From NCBI RefSeq assembly GCF_004339665.1, contig NZ_SMMU01000001.1:334192-398191 (forward strand): 64,000 nucleotides of DNA, given 5' to 3'. Position numbers and translations under genes: made by a program. This document shows positions 1-8,254 of the stretch, one piece after another (position 1 is the stretch's first letter; every line of letters starts with the position of its first letter). Under the pieces are notes generated by a model that had not been told where the DNA came from, searched no databases, and worked only from the letters and a program-made list of their open reading frames with translations. The DNA comes from Azotobacter chroococcum. GTDB taxonomy: Bacteria > Pseudomonadota > Gammaproteobacteria > Pseudomonadales > Pseudomonadaceae.

Positions 1-316
1 GCGGCAGATCCTTGCCCTCGGAGAGCAGGCGATAGGCGCAGGTCGGCGGCAGCCACTGGAACTCGCCGGCCTGGGCGGGGGTGAGCTGGATGCAGTCGGG
101 GACCGACTGGCGGCGGTTGGCGTAGTCGCGGCAGCGGCAGGTTTCCAGATCGAGCAGGCGGCAGGCGATGCGCGTGTAGTAGACGCCGCCGTCCTCCTCG
201 TCCTCGAGTTTCTGCAGACAGCACAGGCCGCAGCCGTCGCACAGCGACTCCCACTCCCCGGCGTCGAGCTGGTCGAGGGTCTTGCGCTTCCAGAAGGGTT
301 CGACTTTCGCCGCCAT
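1..316 (-). CDS. ycgN: YcgN-like zinc/iron-cluster protein, 5' part
   Basis: The 105 codons present start [10 protein letters not shown] and carry a cysteine cluster at residues 26, 29, 32 and 33 (CDGCGLCC), followed by further Cys residues (TCRCRDY). This is the pattern of the UPF0260/YcgN branch of the YkgJ CxxCxxCC superfamily, whose biochemical role is not established. The C-terminal third or so lies beyond the window edge. In related pseudomonads this gene lies a few genes from ycgL-rnd (recalled gene order); here a glucarate cluster separates them. The start ATG is the only well-placed one. Family assignment is firm, function is not. Confidence 0.85.
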   Translation of the reverse strand, partial: MAAKVEPFWKRKTLDQLDAGEWESLCDGCGLCCLQKLEDEEDGGVYYTRIACRLLDLETCRCRDYANRRQSVPDCIQLTPAQAGEFQWLPPTCAYRLLSEGKDLP

Positions 317-477
317 GGGAACTACCGCCACCTGTGCCGAAAAGGGCGGGCAGTCTAGCCACTGGCGAAGCTCCGGCCAAGAGCGGCGCGGCAAGCGGTC
401 GGAGCCCGCAGGGCGGCCGCCGCTGCGCGCGCGGCGACCGCCCTCCCCGGGGTCGGAGGATGCCGCACCTCGGCCGG

Positions 478-1830
478 TCAGCGGACCAGACAGGGCTTCT
501 TGTTATCGAAGCGCCAGCCGGGGATCAGGTACTGCATGGCGACGGAGTCGTCGCGGGCGCCGAGGCCCATGCCCTTGTACAGCTCGTGGGCCTTGTTCAA
601 CTGGTCCAGATCGATTTCCACGCCGAGGCCCGGCTTCTGCGGCACCCTGACCTTGCCGCCGACGATCTGCAGCGGCTCCCTGGTCAGGCGCTGGCCGTCC
701 TGCCAGATCCAGTGGGTGTCGATGGCGGTGATCTTGCCCGGCGCCGCGGCGGCGACGTGGGTGAACATGGCCAGCGAGATGTCGAAGTGGTTGTTCGAGT
801 GCGAGCCCCAGGTCAGGCCCCACTCGTGGCACAGCTGCGCCACCCGCACCGAGCCCTGCATGGTCCAGAAGTGCGGGTCGGCCAGCGGGATGTCCACCGA
901 CTGCAGCTGGATGGCGTGACCCATCTGCCGCCAGTCGGTGGCGATCATGTTGGTCGCGGTGGGCAGGCCGGTGGCGCGGCGGAACTCGGCCATCACCTCG
1001 CGCCCGGAGTAGCCGTCCTCGGCGCCGCAGGGGTCCTCGGCGTAGGCCAGCACGCCGTGCAGGTCGCGGCACAGGCGGATGGCTTCCTTGAGCAGCCAGC
1101 CGCCGTTGGGGTCAAGGGTGATTCGCGCCTCGGGGAAGCGCTCGGCCAGCGCGGTGACCGCCTCGATCTCCTCCTCGCCGCGCAGCACGCCGCCCTTGAG
1201 CTTGAAGTCCTGGAAGCCGTACCGCGCCTGCGCCGCCTCGGCCAGGCGGACCACCGCCTCGGGGGTCAGGGCCCTCTCGTGGCGGACGCGGAACCAGTCG
1301 TCGGCGGCCTCGGGCTCGCTGCGGTAGGGCAGGTCGGTCCGCTGGCGGTCGCCGACGTAGAACAGGTAGCCGAGCATCTCCACCTCGTCACGCTGCTGAC
1401 CTTCGCCGAGCAGGGCGGCCACCGGCACCTCGAGGAACTGGCCGAGCAGGTCGAGCAGCGCCGCCTCCAGGGCGGTCACCGCGTGGATGGCGATGCGCAG
1501 GTCGAAGGTCTGCAGGCCGCGGCCGCCGGCGTCGCGCCCGGCGAAGGCCTGGCGCACCTGGTTGAGGAGCTTCTGGTAGTTGCCGATCGGCTGGCCGATC
1601 AGCAGGCTGCGGGCGTCCTCCAGGGTCTGGCGGATGCCTTCGCCGCCGGGAACTTCGCCGACCCCGGTGTGGCCGGCGCTGTCCTGGAGGAGGACGATGT
1701 TGCGGGTGAAGTAGGGGCCGTGGGCGCCGCTCAGGTTGAGCAGCATGGAGTCGTGGCCGGCCACCGGGATGACCTGCAGGCTGGTGATGACGGGGGCCTT
1801 GCCGGTTGCCTGGGAAAGCGGAGTGCTCAT
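478..1830 (-). CDS. gudD: Glucarate dehydratase (enolase superfamily)
   Basis: A 450-residue protein that should dehydrate D-glucarate to 5-keto-4-deoxy-D-glucarate in the cytoplasm. Visible enolase-superfamily residues are K210-x-K212, metal ligands D240, E265 and N294, and the catalytic H344-D371 pair. These sit at a constant +5 offset from the recalled E. coli GudD positions, so the active site looks intact. The start was chosen at [10 protein letters not shown], preceded by AAGGAAT; an upstream in-frame ATG adds 16 residues of poor quality. It is the last gene of a minus-strand cluster in which the transporter is truncated and the next enzyme (kdgD) nearly deleted, so the pathway probably no longer runs from this locus. 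Confidence 0.93.
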   Translation of the reverse strand: MSTPLSQATGKAPVITSLQVIPVAGHDSMLLNLSGAHGPYFTRNIVLLQDSAGHTGVGEVPGGEGIRQTLEDARSLLIGQPIGNYQKLLNQVRQAFAGRDAGGRGLQTFDLRIAIHAVTALEAALLDLLGQFLEVPVAALLGEGQQRDEVEMLGYLFYVGDRQRTDLPYRSEPEAADDWFRVRHERALTPEAVVRLAEAAQARYGFQDFKLKGGVLRGEEEIEAVTALAERFPEARITLDPNGGWLLKEAIRLCRDLHGVLAYAEDPCGAEDGYSGREVMAEFRRATGLPTATNMIATDWRQMGHAIQLQSVDIPLADPHFWTMQGSVRVAQLCHEWGLTWGSHSNNHFDISLAMFTHVAAAAPGKITAIDTHWIWQDGQRLTREPLQIVGGKVRVPQKPGLGVEIDLDQLNKAHELYKGMGLGARDDSVAMQYLIPGWRFDNKKPCLVR

Positions 1831-1906
1831 GGTGGATTCCTTATGGGCTGCGGGATGTGGCACTCCGTCCCGCGCCAATGGCGACGGCGCGGGACGGCGT
1901 TCGGTT

Positions 1907-2886
1907 TCAGGAGTGGGACTGGCTCAGCCTGGGGCTGGACAGGCCAGATTCATCGCTGGAAGCGGGCCGGGTGCGGGCGAAGAACACCACGATGGCCGCC
2001 AGCACCGAGGTCGCGGCCAGGGCGTAGAGGCCGCCCTGGATCGAGCCGGTGTGCTGTTCGAGCAGGCCGAAGGTGGTCGGCGCGACGAAGCCGCCGAGGT
2101 TGCCCACCGAGTTGATCAGGGCGATCACCCCGGCGGCGATCAGCAGCGCCGCGGCGACCCAGGCCTGCTGGAATTTCCAGCGGGCGGCCAGCCGGGCGAA
2201 GGCGTACATGCCGATGATCGAGATCAGCCAGGGAATCGAGTTGAAGAATCCCACCTCGACGCTGCTCAGCTCGCTCATCCGCTTGATGATGCTGGGCAGC
2301 CAGAAGGTGGCGGCGTAGATGGTCAGCTGGATGCAGAAGTAGATCACGCAGAACAGGACGATCTGCTGGTCCTTGAACAGCGCCCAGAGCGACGGCTTGA
2401 CGCTGGTCGCCGCCTCGCGGGCACGCTGTTCCTCGTCGATGGCCGCGACCAGGGCGTCCTGCTCGGCAGGCTCCAGCCACTTGGCATCGTGCGGCCTGGA
2501 GTCCAGCCAGAACCAGACGAAACCGCAGAGCAGCACCGAAGCCATGCCTTCGATGAAGAACATCCACTGCCAGCCGAGCCCTTCGATCTGCAGCAGGGCG
2601 CCGGACAGCGGGCCGGAGATCAGCGAGGCGATCGCCGAGCCGCTGAGGAAGATGGCGATGGCCTTGCCGCGTTCGGCGGCGGGCAGCCAGCGGGTGAAGT
2701 AGTAGATCACCCCGGGGAAGAAGCCCGCTTCGGCGATGCCCAGCAGAAAGCGCAGGACGTAGAAGTGGGTTTCGTTCTGGATGAAGGCCATCGCCGTGGC
2801 GACCAGGCCCCAGGTCAGCATGATGCGGGTCAGCCAGGCACGGGCGCCGACCCTCTGCAGGAGCAGGTTGGAGGGCACTTCGAATG
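1907..2886 (-). pseudogene. N-terminally truncated MFS sugar-acid permease
   Basis: About 325 codons of an anion:cation symporter-type MFS carrier (TtuB/GudP-like). The surviving protein begins inside the family at the FEVPSNLLLQRVGAR segment, normally near residue 65-70, so the first two membrane helices are missing. The remainder is intact: helices, the RFLLGIAEAGFFPGV motif and a natural stop. Its 5' end is fused out of frame to the beginning of kdgD. An in-frame ATG at 2902 could still produce a 331-residue protein, but without helices 1-2 transport is unlikely. It presumably once imported glucarate or galactarate for the adjacent gudD. Confidence 0.85.
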
Positions 2887-2969
2887 AAGTTGCCGGCGGC
2901 ATCGAAGTCGGTGACCGGGAAGGACAGCAGGCCGGAGGAGAGGATGGACTTCAATTCTTGAGGGGTCAT
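2886..2969 (-). pseudogene. kdgD: kdgD remnant (first 28 codons)
   Basis: The reading frame from ATG 2969 gives MTPQELKSILSSGLL, then FPVTDFDAAG, ending NF. This is the characteristic start of 5-dehydro-4-deoxyglucarate dehydratase, the enzyme that converts the GudD product to 2-oxoglutarate semialdehyde. After codon 28 the sequence switches to the interior of the MFS gene in another frame. About 275 codons of kdgD and the start of the permease are therefore gone, consistent with one internal deletion. The remnant keeps the promoter-proximal position facing the divergent regulator. Confidence 0.85.
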
Positions 2970-3028
2970 GGCGGATTGTCCTGCGCTGAGGGTTCTTGTT
3001 GGTTTACACGGCAAGCCAGGCACTCATA

Positions 3029-3050
3029 TTGATAGACATCATACAAGTAC
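3029..3050. promoter_or_regulatory. Probable FadR-type operator, imperfect copy
   Basis: Contains GATAG-ACAT-CATAC followed by AAG, sharing the half-site TCATACAAG with the better palindrome near 3243. It lies about 60 bp upstream of the kdgD remnant start, where repressor binding would block the minus-strand catabolic transcript. Assignment rests on similarity to the second site and its position. Confidence 0.5.
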
Positions 3051-3241
3051 TTGCAAAAATACCGCAAGTCGTCCAACAGGCTTTTCGTTAGGCGCACCGA
3101 GCGCGACCGCGCAGACCAAAGCCGCACAATCCGTGCAAAAACCCATAGAAAGCAGCATTTCAACACGCATAAATCAACGAACAAGCGCCCCGCCGACGCC
3201 CATTCCAGATACAGATCAAGGACAGCAAATACGCATACATA

Positions 3242-3257
3242 TGTATGTTGTCATACA
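3242..3257. promoter_or_regulatory. Probable FadR-type operator palindrome
   Basis: T-GTATG-TTGT-CATAC-A is a perfect inverted repeat with a four-base centre, the spacing typical of FadR-subfamily GntR operators. It lies between the divergent regulator and the glucarate genes, about 95 bp upstream of the chosen regulator start, so autoregulation plus control of the catabolic operon is the natural reading. Confidence 0.6.
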
Positions 3258-3350
3258 AGAATGGCGTCTGGACTGCCGGCAGCACGCGTTCTGGCGTACC
3301 CTCGGCGCAGCACTTGCCGGTTCGGCCCGGCGAAATCAGGCTTCTTGCAG

Positions 3351-4094
3351 ATGGAAAACGCTCATTTGGACAGTACGAACATGCAGGGCACCTTCCCTGC
3401 CGCACCGCGCAAACGCTCGCGTAGCCTTGCCCACGACCTGGTCACGGAACTCACCCAGCGCATCCTGCTGGGGAAGCTCGGACCGGGCGACAAGCTGCCC
3501 TCGGAGAGCGAGATCGTCCGCGAGCAGGGGGTCAGCCGCACGGTCGTGCGCGAGGCCATCTCGAAGCTGCAGGCCTCGGGGCTGGTCGAGACCCGCCATG
3601 GCATCGGCACCTTCGTGCTGGAGCGCAAGCCGCAGACGCCGCTGGGCCTGAACGTCGAAACGGCGCTGAGCATGCGCGACATCCTGGAGCTGCGCCTCGG
3701 ACTGGAGAGCCAGGCGGTCGCCCTGGCCGCCCGGCGGCGCACGGAAGAACAGCTGGCGGCGATGCGCCAGGCGCTGGACGACTATCAGGACGCGCTGGCC
3801 GGCGCCCGCAGCTGCGTGGAGGCGGACCGGCGCTTCCACCTGCTGATCGCCGAAGCCACCGGCAACCCCTATTTCGGCGAGATCATGCGCCACCTGGGCG
3901 AGGCCCTGATTCCGCGCAACCGGATCGACTCCAGCGCGCAGGGCGACAAAAATCTGGCCCGCCACGGCTACCTGGCCAACCTGGAGCACGAAGCCATCCT
4001 GAAGGCCATCCAGCGGCAGGATCCGGATGCGGCACGGGCCGCCATGTGGACCCACCTGAGCAACAGCCGCGAGCGCTTCGCGCCGGACGAGTGA
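3351..4094 (+). CDS. FadR-subfamily GntR transcriptional regulator
   Basis: A 247-residue protein with an N-terminal winged helix (about residues 25-95; LPSESEIVREQGVSRTVVRE is the recognition region) and a C-terminal all-helical FCD ligand domain (about 105-235) including the H-x-LI-AxATGNP pattern. Size and layout match FadR-type repressors of sugar-acid operons. It is divergent from the glucarate cluster and two matching palindromes lie between them, so glucarate or galactarate is the likely inducer (inference). The start could also be the ATG at 3381; the longer in-frame extension to 3051 covers operator DNA and is rejected. Confidence 0.9.
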   Translation: MENAHLDSTNMQGTFPAAPRKRSRSLAHDLVTELTQRILLGKLGPGDKLPSESEIVREQGVSRTVVREAISKLQASGLVETRHGIGTFVLERKPQTPLGLNVETALSMRDILELRLGLESQAVALAARRRTEEQLAAMRQALDDYQDALAGARSCVEADRRFHLLIAEATGNPYFGEIMRHLGEALIPRNRIDSSAQGDKNLARHGYLANLEHEAILKAIQRQDPDAARAAMWTHLSNSRERFAPDE

Positions 4095-4143
4095 CGGCGA
4101 AGCGCGGTCGCCTGGCGAAGCCGATCCGCCAGGCCCGCCCGGT

Positions 4144-4446
4144 TCAGAGCGGGTCGTTCATCCGCAGCAGCTCGTCCGGCAGGTGCTCGATGTAGTTGTC
4201 CTCCTCCTCCTCCGGTGGCGGCATCTGCAGGTGGTAGCCCTGCTTTCCGAGATTTTCCAGCACCTTGTGGATGTCCTCGCGGGCCAGCGTGCGCTCCGGC
4301 GAGAGCACCAGGTCGAAGGCGTGCTGCGGCGTGCCGAAGGCCGCCAGCAGGGCTTCGGGCACCCGCGCCAGGGCGTCCTTCCTCTCCACGTAGAGATACA
4401 TCTCCCGGCGCCGCGGACTCTTGTAGATGGAGCAGATGCGTTTCAT
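4144..4446 (-). CDS. ycgL: YcgL domain protein
   Basis: A 100-residue protein ([13 protein letters not shown]...MYLYVERKD) with the whole YcgL fold and the usual acidic C-terminus ([15 protein letters not shown]). Molecular role is unknown, although the gene is widely linked to rnd in gammaproteobacteria. Its ATG overlaps the rnd stop codon by four bases (ATGA), so the two are translationally coupled. Confidence 0.93.
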   Translation of the reverse strand: MKRICSIYKSPRRREMYLYVERKDALARVPEALLAAFGTPQHAFDLVLSPERTLAREDIHKVLENLGKQGYHLQMPPPEEEEDNYIEHLPDELLRMNDPL

Positions 4447-5570
4447 GGTCGTTCTCCGCCGAGACAGTCGAGCAGGGCCTGACCCATCCGCTCGCGGCGC
4501 CAGCCGCGCAGCGTATCGGGCAGCCGGTAGGGGCCGTTGGGGAAGCCGCTTTTCAGCAGGGCTTCGAGAATCTTCTTGCGCAGCACCAGCTCCGGCGCGA
4601 CCTGCAGGCGCGCGGCCTCGGCCTGGCCGACCGCCCGCAGCTTCTTGAGCAGTGCCGAGGCCTCCATCGGCAGGGGCTCGGGCAGGGGCTCGGGCCAGCT
4701 CTCCGGCGGCGTCGAGCCGCTTTCGCGGATCAGCCGGAGCAGGGCCTCGCCGTCCTGGCGCACCGTGCGCGGGTGCATGTCCTCGATGCGCCCGAGACCG
4801 GCCAGATCGGTCGGCTGGAAGCGCGCCAGCGGCCACAGGCTGTTCTCGCGCAGGATGCGGTTGCGCGGCTGGTCGCGCCGGCGCGCCTCGCGCTCGCGCC
4901 AGGCGTACAGCTCGCGCAACACAGCGAGCTGCTGGCGGCCCAGTTTCCAGGCCAGCCGGCCCTCGCGGTAGAGCTCCTCGGGCGCCACCTCGCGGCGCAG
5001 GTTGGCGACCAGCTCGGCGCCGTCCTCGAGAGTCCAGGCGCGCTTGTCCTCCGACAACCGCGCGGAGAGCGCGACGTAGAGCTCTGCCAGGTGCACGGCA
5101 TCCTCGGCAGCGTAGCGGATCTGCAGCTCGCTCAGCGGGCGCTGCAGCCAGTCGGAGCGGGTCTCGCCCTTGGGCAGCTCGATGCCCAGTACCGTGTGCA
5201 CCAGCCGGGAGTAGCCCATGGAAAAGCCGAGGTTCAGGTAGGCGGCGGCCAGCTGGGTGTCGAACAGCGGCTGCGGCAGGCTGCCGGTCAGGCGCAGCAG
5301 CACCTCCAGGTCCTCGCTGCAGGCGTGCAGCACCTTGACCACCGCCGGGTCCGCCAGCAGCTCGGCCAGCGGCCGCCAGTCGCCGATGGTCAGCGGGTCG
5401 ATCAGATAGGCGCTGCGGCCGTCGCCGACCTGCACCAGGCCGGTCTGCGGATAGAAGGTGTCGACCCGCACGAATTCGGTATCGAGGGCGACGAAGGGCA
5501 ACTGCCGCCAGCGCGCGCAGTGGCTGGCGAGGCTGGCATCGTCGCGGATCCAGTGAATGTCGATGGCCAC
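4443..5570 (-). CDS. rnd: Ribonuclease D
   Basis: A 375-residue 3'-5' exoribonuclease for tRNA 3'-end maturation and RNA turnover. DEDDy residues are visible: D30 and E32 (LDTEF), D87 (SEDLE), and Y153/D157 (YAAED), each two residues beyond the recalled E. coli numbering. An HRDC helical region follows at about 210-290. The start is a GTG (VAIDIHW) preceded by AGGAG; longer in-frame extensions run into the foreign island. Upstream DNA is intact for about 140 bp and is then interrupted by the island, so the native promoter may be shortened or replaced. Confidence 0.93.
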   Translation of the reverse strand: MAIDIHWIRDDASLASHCARWRQLPFVALDTEFVRVDTFYPQTGLVQVGDGRSAYLIDPLTIGDWRPLAELLADPAVVKVLHACSEDLEVLLRLTGSLPQPLFDTQLAAAYLNLGFSMGYSRLVHTVLGIELPKGETRSDWLQRPLSELQIRYAAEDAVHLAELYVALSARLSEDKRAWTLEDGAELVANLRREVAPEELYREGRLAWKLGRQQLAVLRELYAWREREARRRDQPRNRILRENSLWPLARFQPTDLAGLGRIEDMHPRTVRQDGEALLRLIRESGSTPPESWPEPLPEPLPMEASALLKKLRAVGQAEAARLQVAPELVLRKKILEALLKSGFPNGPYRLPDTLRGWRRERMGQALLDCLGGERP

Positions 5571-5709
5571 GAAGGCTCCTTGTTGAGGCCGCGGCAGCAA
5601 CGCCGCGCCGGGGCGGTCCCGACGCCGGACACGGCTGGCACGGCAGCATCCGTACTGCGAAATGCGGCACAGGGCCGCCGGAGGGCATGCAGTATATCCA
5701 GCGCCCCCT

Positions 5710-5729
5710 GCCCCGGCCAAACGGCTTGG
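5710..5729. repeat. Left direct repeat bounding the levan island
   Basis: GCCCCGGCCAAACGGCTTGG occurs here and again at 10266-10285, and nowhere else noticed in the window. Removing one copy and the DNA between them would rejoin the rnd upstream region to the sulfurtransferase upstream region, so this marks the insertion or recombination boundary. Confidence 0.8.
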
Positions 5730-5779
5730 TACTGTCACGTTGTTCTCGGTCGGCCACACACCAACAACGTGACAGTACC
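5728..5779. mobile_element. 52-bp IS remnant: two terminal repeats back to back
   Basis: A perfect 17-bp inverted repeat (GGTACTGTCACGTTGTT and its complement) encloses 18 bp. Read on the minus strand, the repeat plus the following GTGTGTGGCCGACCGAGAAC matches the IS end at 8097. This looks like an element that has lost its transposase and kept both termini, a MITE-like deletion product. The GG-ACTGT start resembles IS6-family ends (inference). No matching target duplication is visible directly outside it. Confidence 0.65.
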
Positions 5780-5796
5780 TCCTCCAGAGGACCGAC

Positions 5797-5840
5797 TTGA
5801 CCCGCGTTCGGGGTGGGCCCATACTGTTGTTAACGTTAAC
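5797..5840 (+). promoter_or_regulatory. Promoter with LacI-type operator, levanase side
   Basis: TTGACC and CATACT are separated by exactly 17 bp and followed at once by the perfect 12-bp palindrome GTTAACGTTAAC (5829-5840), which would cover the transcription start. The core TTAACGTTAA recurs twice in front of the levansucrase gene. LacI-family repressors of sugar genes bind palindromes with this CG centre; no such regulator is in the window. Confidence 0.65.
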
Positions 5841-6273
5841 TCTAGCAACGGCTTCTCCCTCCGAACCCGTTCCAGGCCATCCATCGAACGTGTCGGAAAG
5901 TGGCCCCTTCATGTGAATAAAGTGCTCCTTTTTTCATATGCATGGGGTGCGAAGACCCCCGCTGTTTCCACGGCGGCGCACGGATTCAATTTCAGGCGAC
6001 GGGTGTCTCGAAGCGCCCGCCTCCCCCCGCGAGAACCCGCGGAATTCCGAGGATCCGCATCAGCGCGCAGGTGGTCGCGCGCTCAGCGGAATCCGTTCCA
6101 CCGAGAGCGGAGCCTCTCATTTTGCAAATCGATTTGGAGTTGACCAGCGCGGCCGAGGATTCCTCGAGTGGCGCATCCGCTCCTCAAGTTCTGCTGCGAA
6201 AACGCATCGAGGGTTTCGATGAACGCCTCGACGACAAGCCCTGATCGGTGCTCGACACCCAACAAGGAGAATC
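5841..6273 (+). other. Leader stretch before the GH32 gene
   Basis: About 430 bp between the promoter/operator and the GH32 start. Several frames are open but none has a family match, a good ribosome site or convincing composition, so I see no gene. The codon-like composition of the last 200 bp resembles the island genes, and it could hold the tail of a lost upstream gene. Confidence 0.4.
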
Positions 6274-7929
6274 ATGAACCGCAATCCCACCTCGAAGCAC
6301 GCATCGGTCTGCGCGCTCGCCGCGCTGCTCGTCGCCGCGTTCGTGGCGGTGCTCGTGCTCGCGCCCGGTCCGGCGACCCCGTCAGGCCCCGAGCCGTCGA
6401 GCCCGCCGCCGGCCAAGTCCTCCGAATTCTCGCGGCCGGCCGACTGGTCGCCCCACCGGCCCGCGGTGCACCTCACCCCCGCCAAGCACTGGATGAACGA
6501 TCCCCAGCGCCCGATCCTGATCGACGGCGTCTGGCACTACTACTACCTCTACAACGCCGACTACCCCAAGGGGAACGGCACCGAGTGGTACCACGCGACC
6601 TCGACCGACCTCGTGCACTGGCAGGATCACGGCGTCGCGATCGACAAGTACAAGAACGGCCTCGGCGACATCGAGACCGGCAGCGCCGTGATCGACACCG
6701 AGAACACTGCGGGCTTCGGCGCCGGCGCGGTGATCGCCGTCATGACCCAGCAGCACGAGGGCGTGCAACGGCAGTCGCTCTTCGTCTCGACCGACGGCGG
6801 CTACCGCTTCAAGGCGTACGACGGCAACCCCGTCATGGACAACCCGGGCGCCGAGCACTGGCGTGACCCGAAGATCATCTGGGACGACGCCCGCGACGAG
6901 TGGCTCATGGCGCTCGCCGAGGGCGACAAGATCGGCTTCTACACTTCGCCCGACCTGAAGCGCTGGACGTACCGATCGGGCTTCGAGCGCGACGACCTCG
7001 GCATCCTCGAGTGCCCCGACCTGTTCCGCATGTCGGTCGACGGTGACCCGGCGAACACGCGATGGGTGCTCGCGGCAGGCGCGAACGGTGCCAGCAAGGG
7101 CATGACCACGGGAACCGTGTACTGGACCGGCGACTGGGACGGCGAGCGCTTCACCGCGGATCGCGACGAACCGCGATGGCTCGACTCGGGCGCCGACTTC
7201 TACGCCACCGTGACGTGGGACGACCCGCGACAGGACGACGCCGAACGCCTCGCCTCCCGCTACGCCATCGGCTGGCTCAACAACTGGGCCTACGCCACCA
7301 AGCTGCCGACCGACGACTGGCATGGCGGCGCCGACTCGATCGTGCGACGCATCGAGCTGCGATCGGTCGATGGCGAGCCGCTGCTCGTCTCGCAGCCCGT
7401 CGACGCGCTCGACGAGCTCGCGGGCGACGCCGAGGTGCGTTCCAGGGTACGAGTGACGGCAGTCTCGGGGACGACGCTCCCCCAGCCGGAATCCGATGCC
7501 TACCGACTCCGGGTCGAGCTCGACGCGGCCTCGGGCGCCAACGAGGTGCGCTTCCGCGTCAAGGAGGGCGGCGGGCACTTCACGACCGTCGGGTACGACT
7601 TCGTGCACGGCGTCGCCTTCGTCGCGCGCGACGCGGATGCTGCGGCCGACCGGATGCCCGAGATCTACCGCGAGGTTCGTACGGCCCCGGCGCCGGCGCG
7701 CGACGGCACCGTCACCCTTGACGTCATCGTCGATGCGGCCTCGGTCGAGGTCTTCGTGAACGACGGCGAGGCCGTGCTCTCGAATCTCGCGTTCGGGGCC
7801 CCCGGCGCGAACGGGCTCTCGGTCAGGTCGCTCGGCGGCGACACCGAACTGCGCTCCTTCCGACTCACGCCGCTCGCGATTGCGCCGATTGAGCGGCATT
7901 ATGGAGCAGGCACCCCAAGGCGACGGTGA
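6274..7929 (+). CDS. Secreted GH32 fructan hydrolase (levanase-type)
   Basis: A 551-residue glycoside hydrolase family 32 enzyme. A signal or anchor segment at residues 11-31 precedes a Pro/Ser-rich linker. The three GH32 signatures are present: nucleophile D76 in WMNDP, R197-D198-P199, and acid/base E246 in EC. A five-bladed propeller should span about 60-370, followed by a beta-sandwich to the end. Sequence style (Pro-rich linker, frequent TCG, CTCG and CGA) points to an actinobacterial source. The ribosome site AAGGAG is well placed. With the adjacent levansucrase, levan made from sucrose could be mobilised outside the cell; inulinase or sucrase activity is not excluded. Confidence 0.88.
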   Translation: MNRNPTSKHASVCALAALLVAAFVAVLVLAPGPATPSGPEPSSPPPAKSSEFSRPADWSPHRPAVHLTPAKHWMNDPQRPILIDGVWHYYYLYNADYPKGNGTEWYHATSTDLVHWQDHGVAIDKYKNGLGDIETGSAVIDTENTAGFGAGAVIAVMTQQHEGVQRQSLFVSTDGGYRFKAYDGNPVMDNPGAEHWRDPKIIWDDARDEWLMALAEGDKIGFYTSPDLKRWTYRSGFERDDLGILECPDLFRMSVDGDPANTRWVLAAGANGASKGMTTGTVYWTGDWDGERFTADRDEPRWLDSGADFYATVTWDDPRQDDAERLASRYAIGWLNNWAYATKLPTDDWHGGADSIVRRIELRSVDGEPLLVSQPVDALDELAGDAEVRSRVRVTAVSGTTLPQPESDAYRLRVELDAASGANEVRFRVKEGGGHFTTVGYDFVHGVAFVARDADAAADRMPEIYREVRTAPAPARDGTVTLDVIVDAASVEVFVNDGEAVLSNLAFGAPGANGLSVRSLGGDTELRSFRLTPLAIAPIERHYGAGTPRRR

Positions 7930-7981
7930 CTCACCTGGTGAGCCAGTGGCGCCCGCAGACTGAGCGCATGACGAATCCTCA

Positions 7982-8096
7982 TGAGCCGGTGCCACGTCGC
8001 TCCATTTCCTGCTGAAGGCCGAAGCCCGGACGATGGCGCTGGTGCAGGTGCTGGCGTTGTCCGAAGACGAGGCAGTGAGTGGCGCTGTTCAAGCGG
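7982..8096 (+). mobile_element. IS1595-like transposase N-terminal fragment
   Basis: An open frame reading SLHFLLKAEARTMALVQVLA then LSEDEAVSGAVQAAL resembles the N-terminus of IS1595-family transposases (FLLKAEARTLSLxxV...MSDEEA). It lacks the rest of the protein and runs directly into the IS6-like terminal repeat at 8097, indicating nested insertions and deletions between the two convergent levan genes. Assignment is from remembered family pattern. Confidence 0.5.
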
Positions 8097-8190
8097 CACT
8101 GTCACGTTGTTGATGGGTGGCCGACCGAGAACGTAGTGCGAGGATGAACAGGTTGGCGACCTGAGCGTGGATCGAAGCGAAAGTCCAGGC
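8097..8190 (-). mobile_element. IS end with transposase C-terminal remnant
   Basis: On the minus strand the sequence translates HAQVANLFIL near 8155, a motif seen near the C-terminus of IS6-like DDE transposases, and ends in the terminal repeat AACAACGTGACAGTGCC. Its 38 outermost bases match one end of the 52-bp element at 5728. Only the last 90 bp or so of the element remains. Confidence 0.55.
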
Positions 8191-8202
8191 ACACACAGCG
8201 AA

Positions 8203-8230
8203 GCGCCCGGCTGGAAATCCAGCCGGGCGC
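8203..8230 (-). terminator. Strong hairpin after levansucrase
   Basis: A 13-bp perfect stem (GCGCCCGGCTGGA and its complement) with a two-base centre lies 25 bp beyond the levansucrase stop. Neither side has a convincing T-run, so termination may be weak or assisted. Confidence 0.55.
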
Positions 8231-8254
8231 CTCTTCGCCTCTTCGTGAGATCCG

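Noticed and set aside
334-2115. A 593-residue open frame opposite gudD and the permease
   Set aside because: It mirrors real genes on the other strand, with Ala/Gly/Val/His/Gln-rich composition typical of antisense frames in high-GC DNA.
6040-6060. EcoRI- and BamHI-like hexamers close together, suggesting cloned or vector DNA
   Set aside because: Two hexamers are not enough; the surrounding sequence continues with natural composition and no vector sequence follows.
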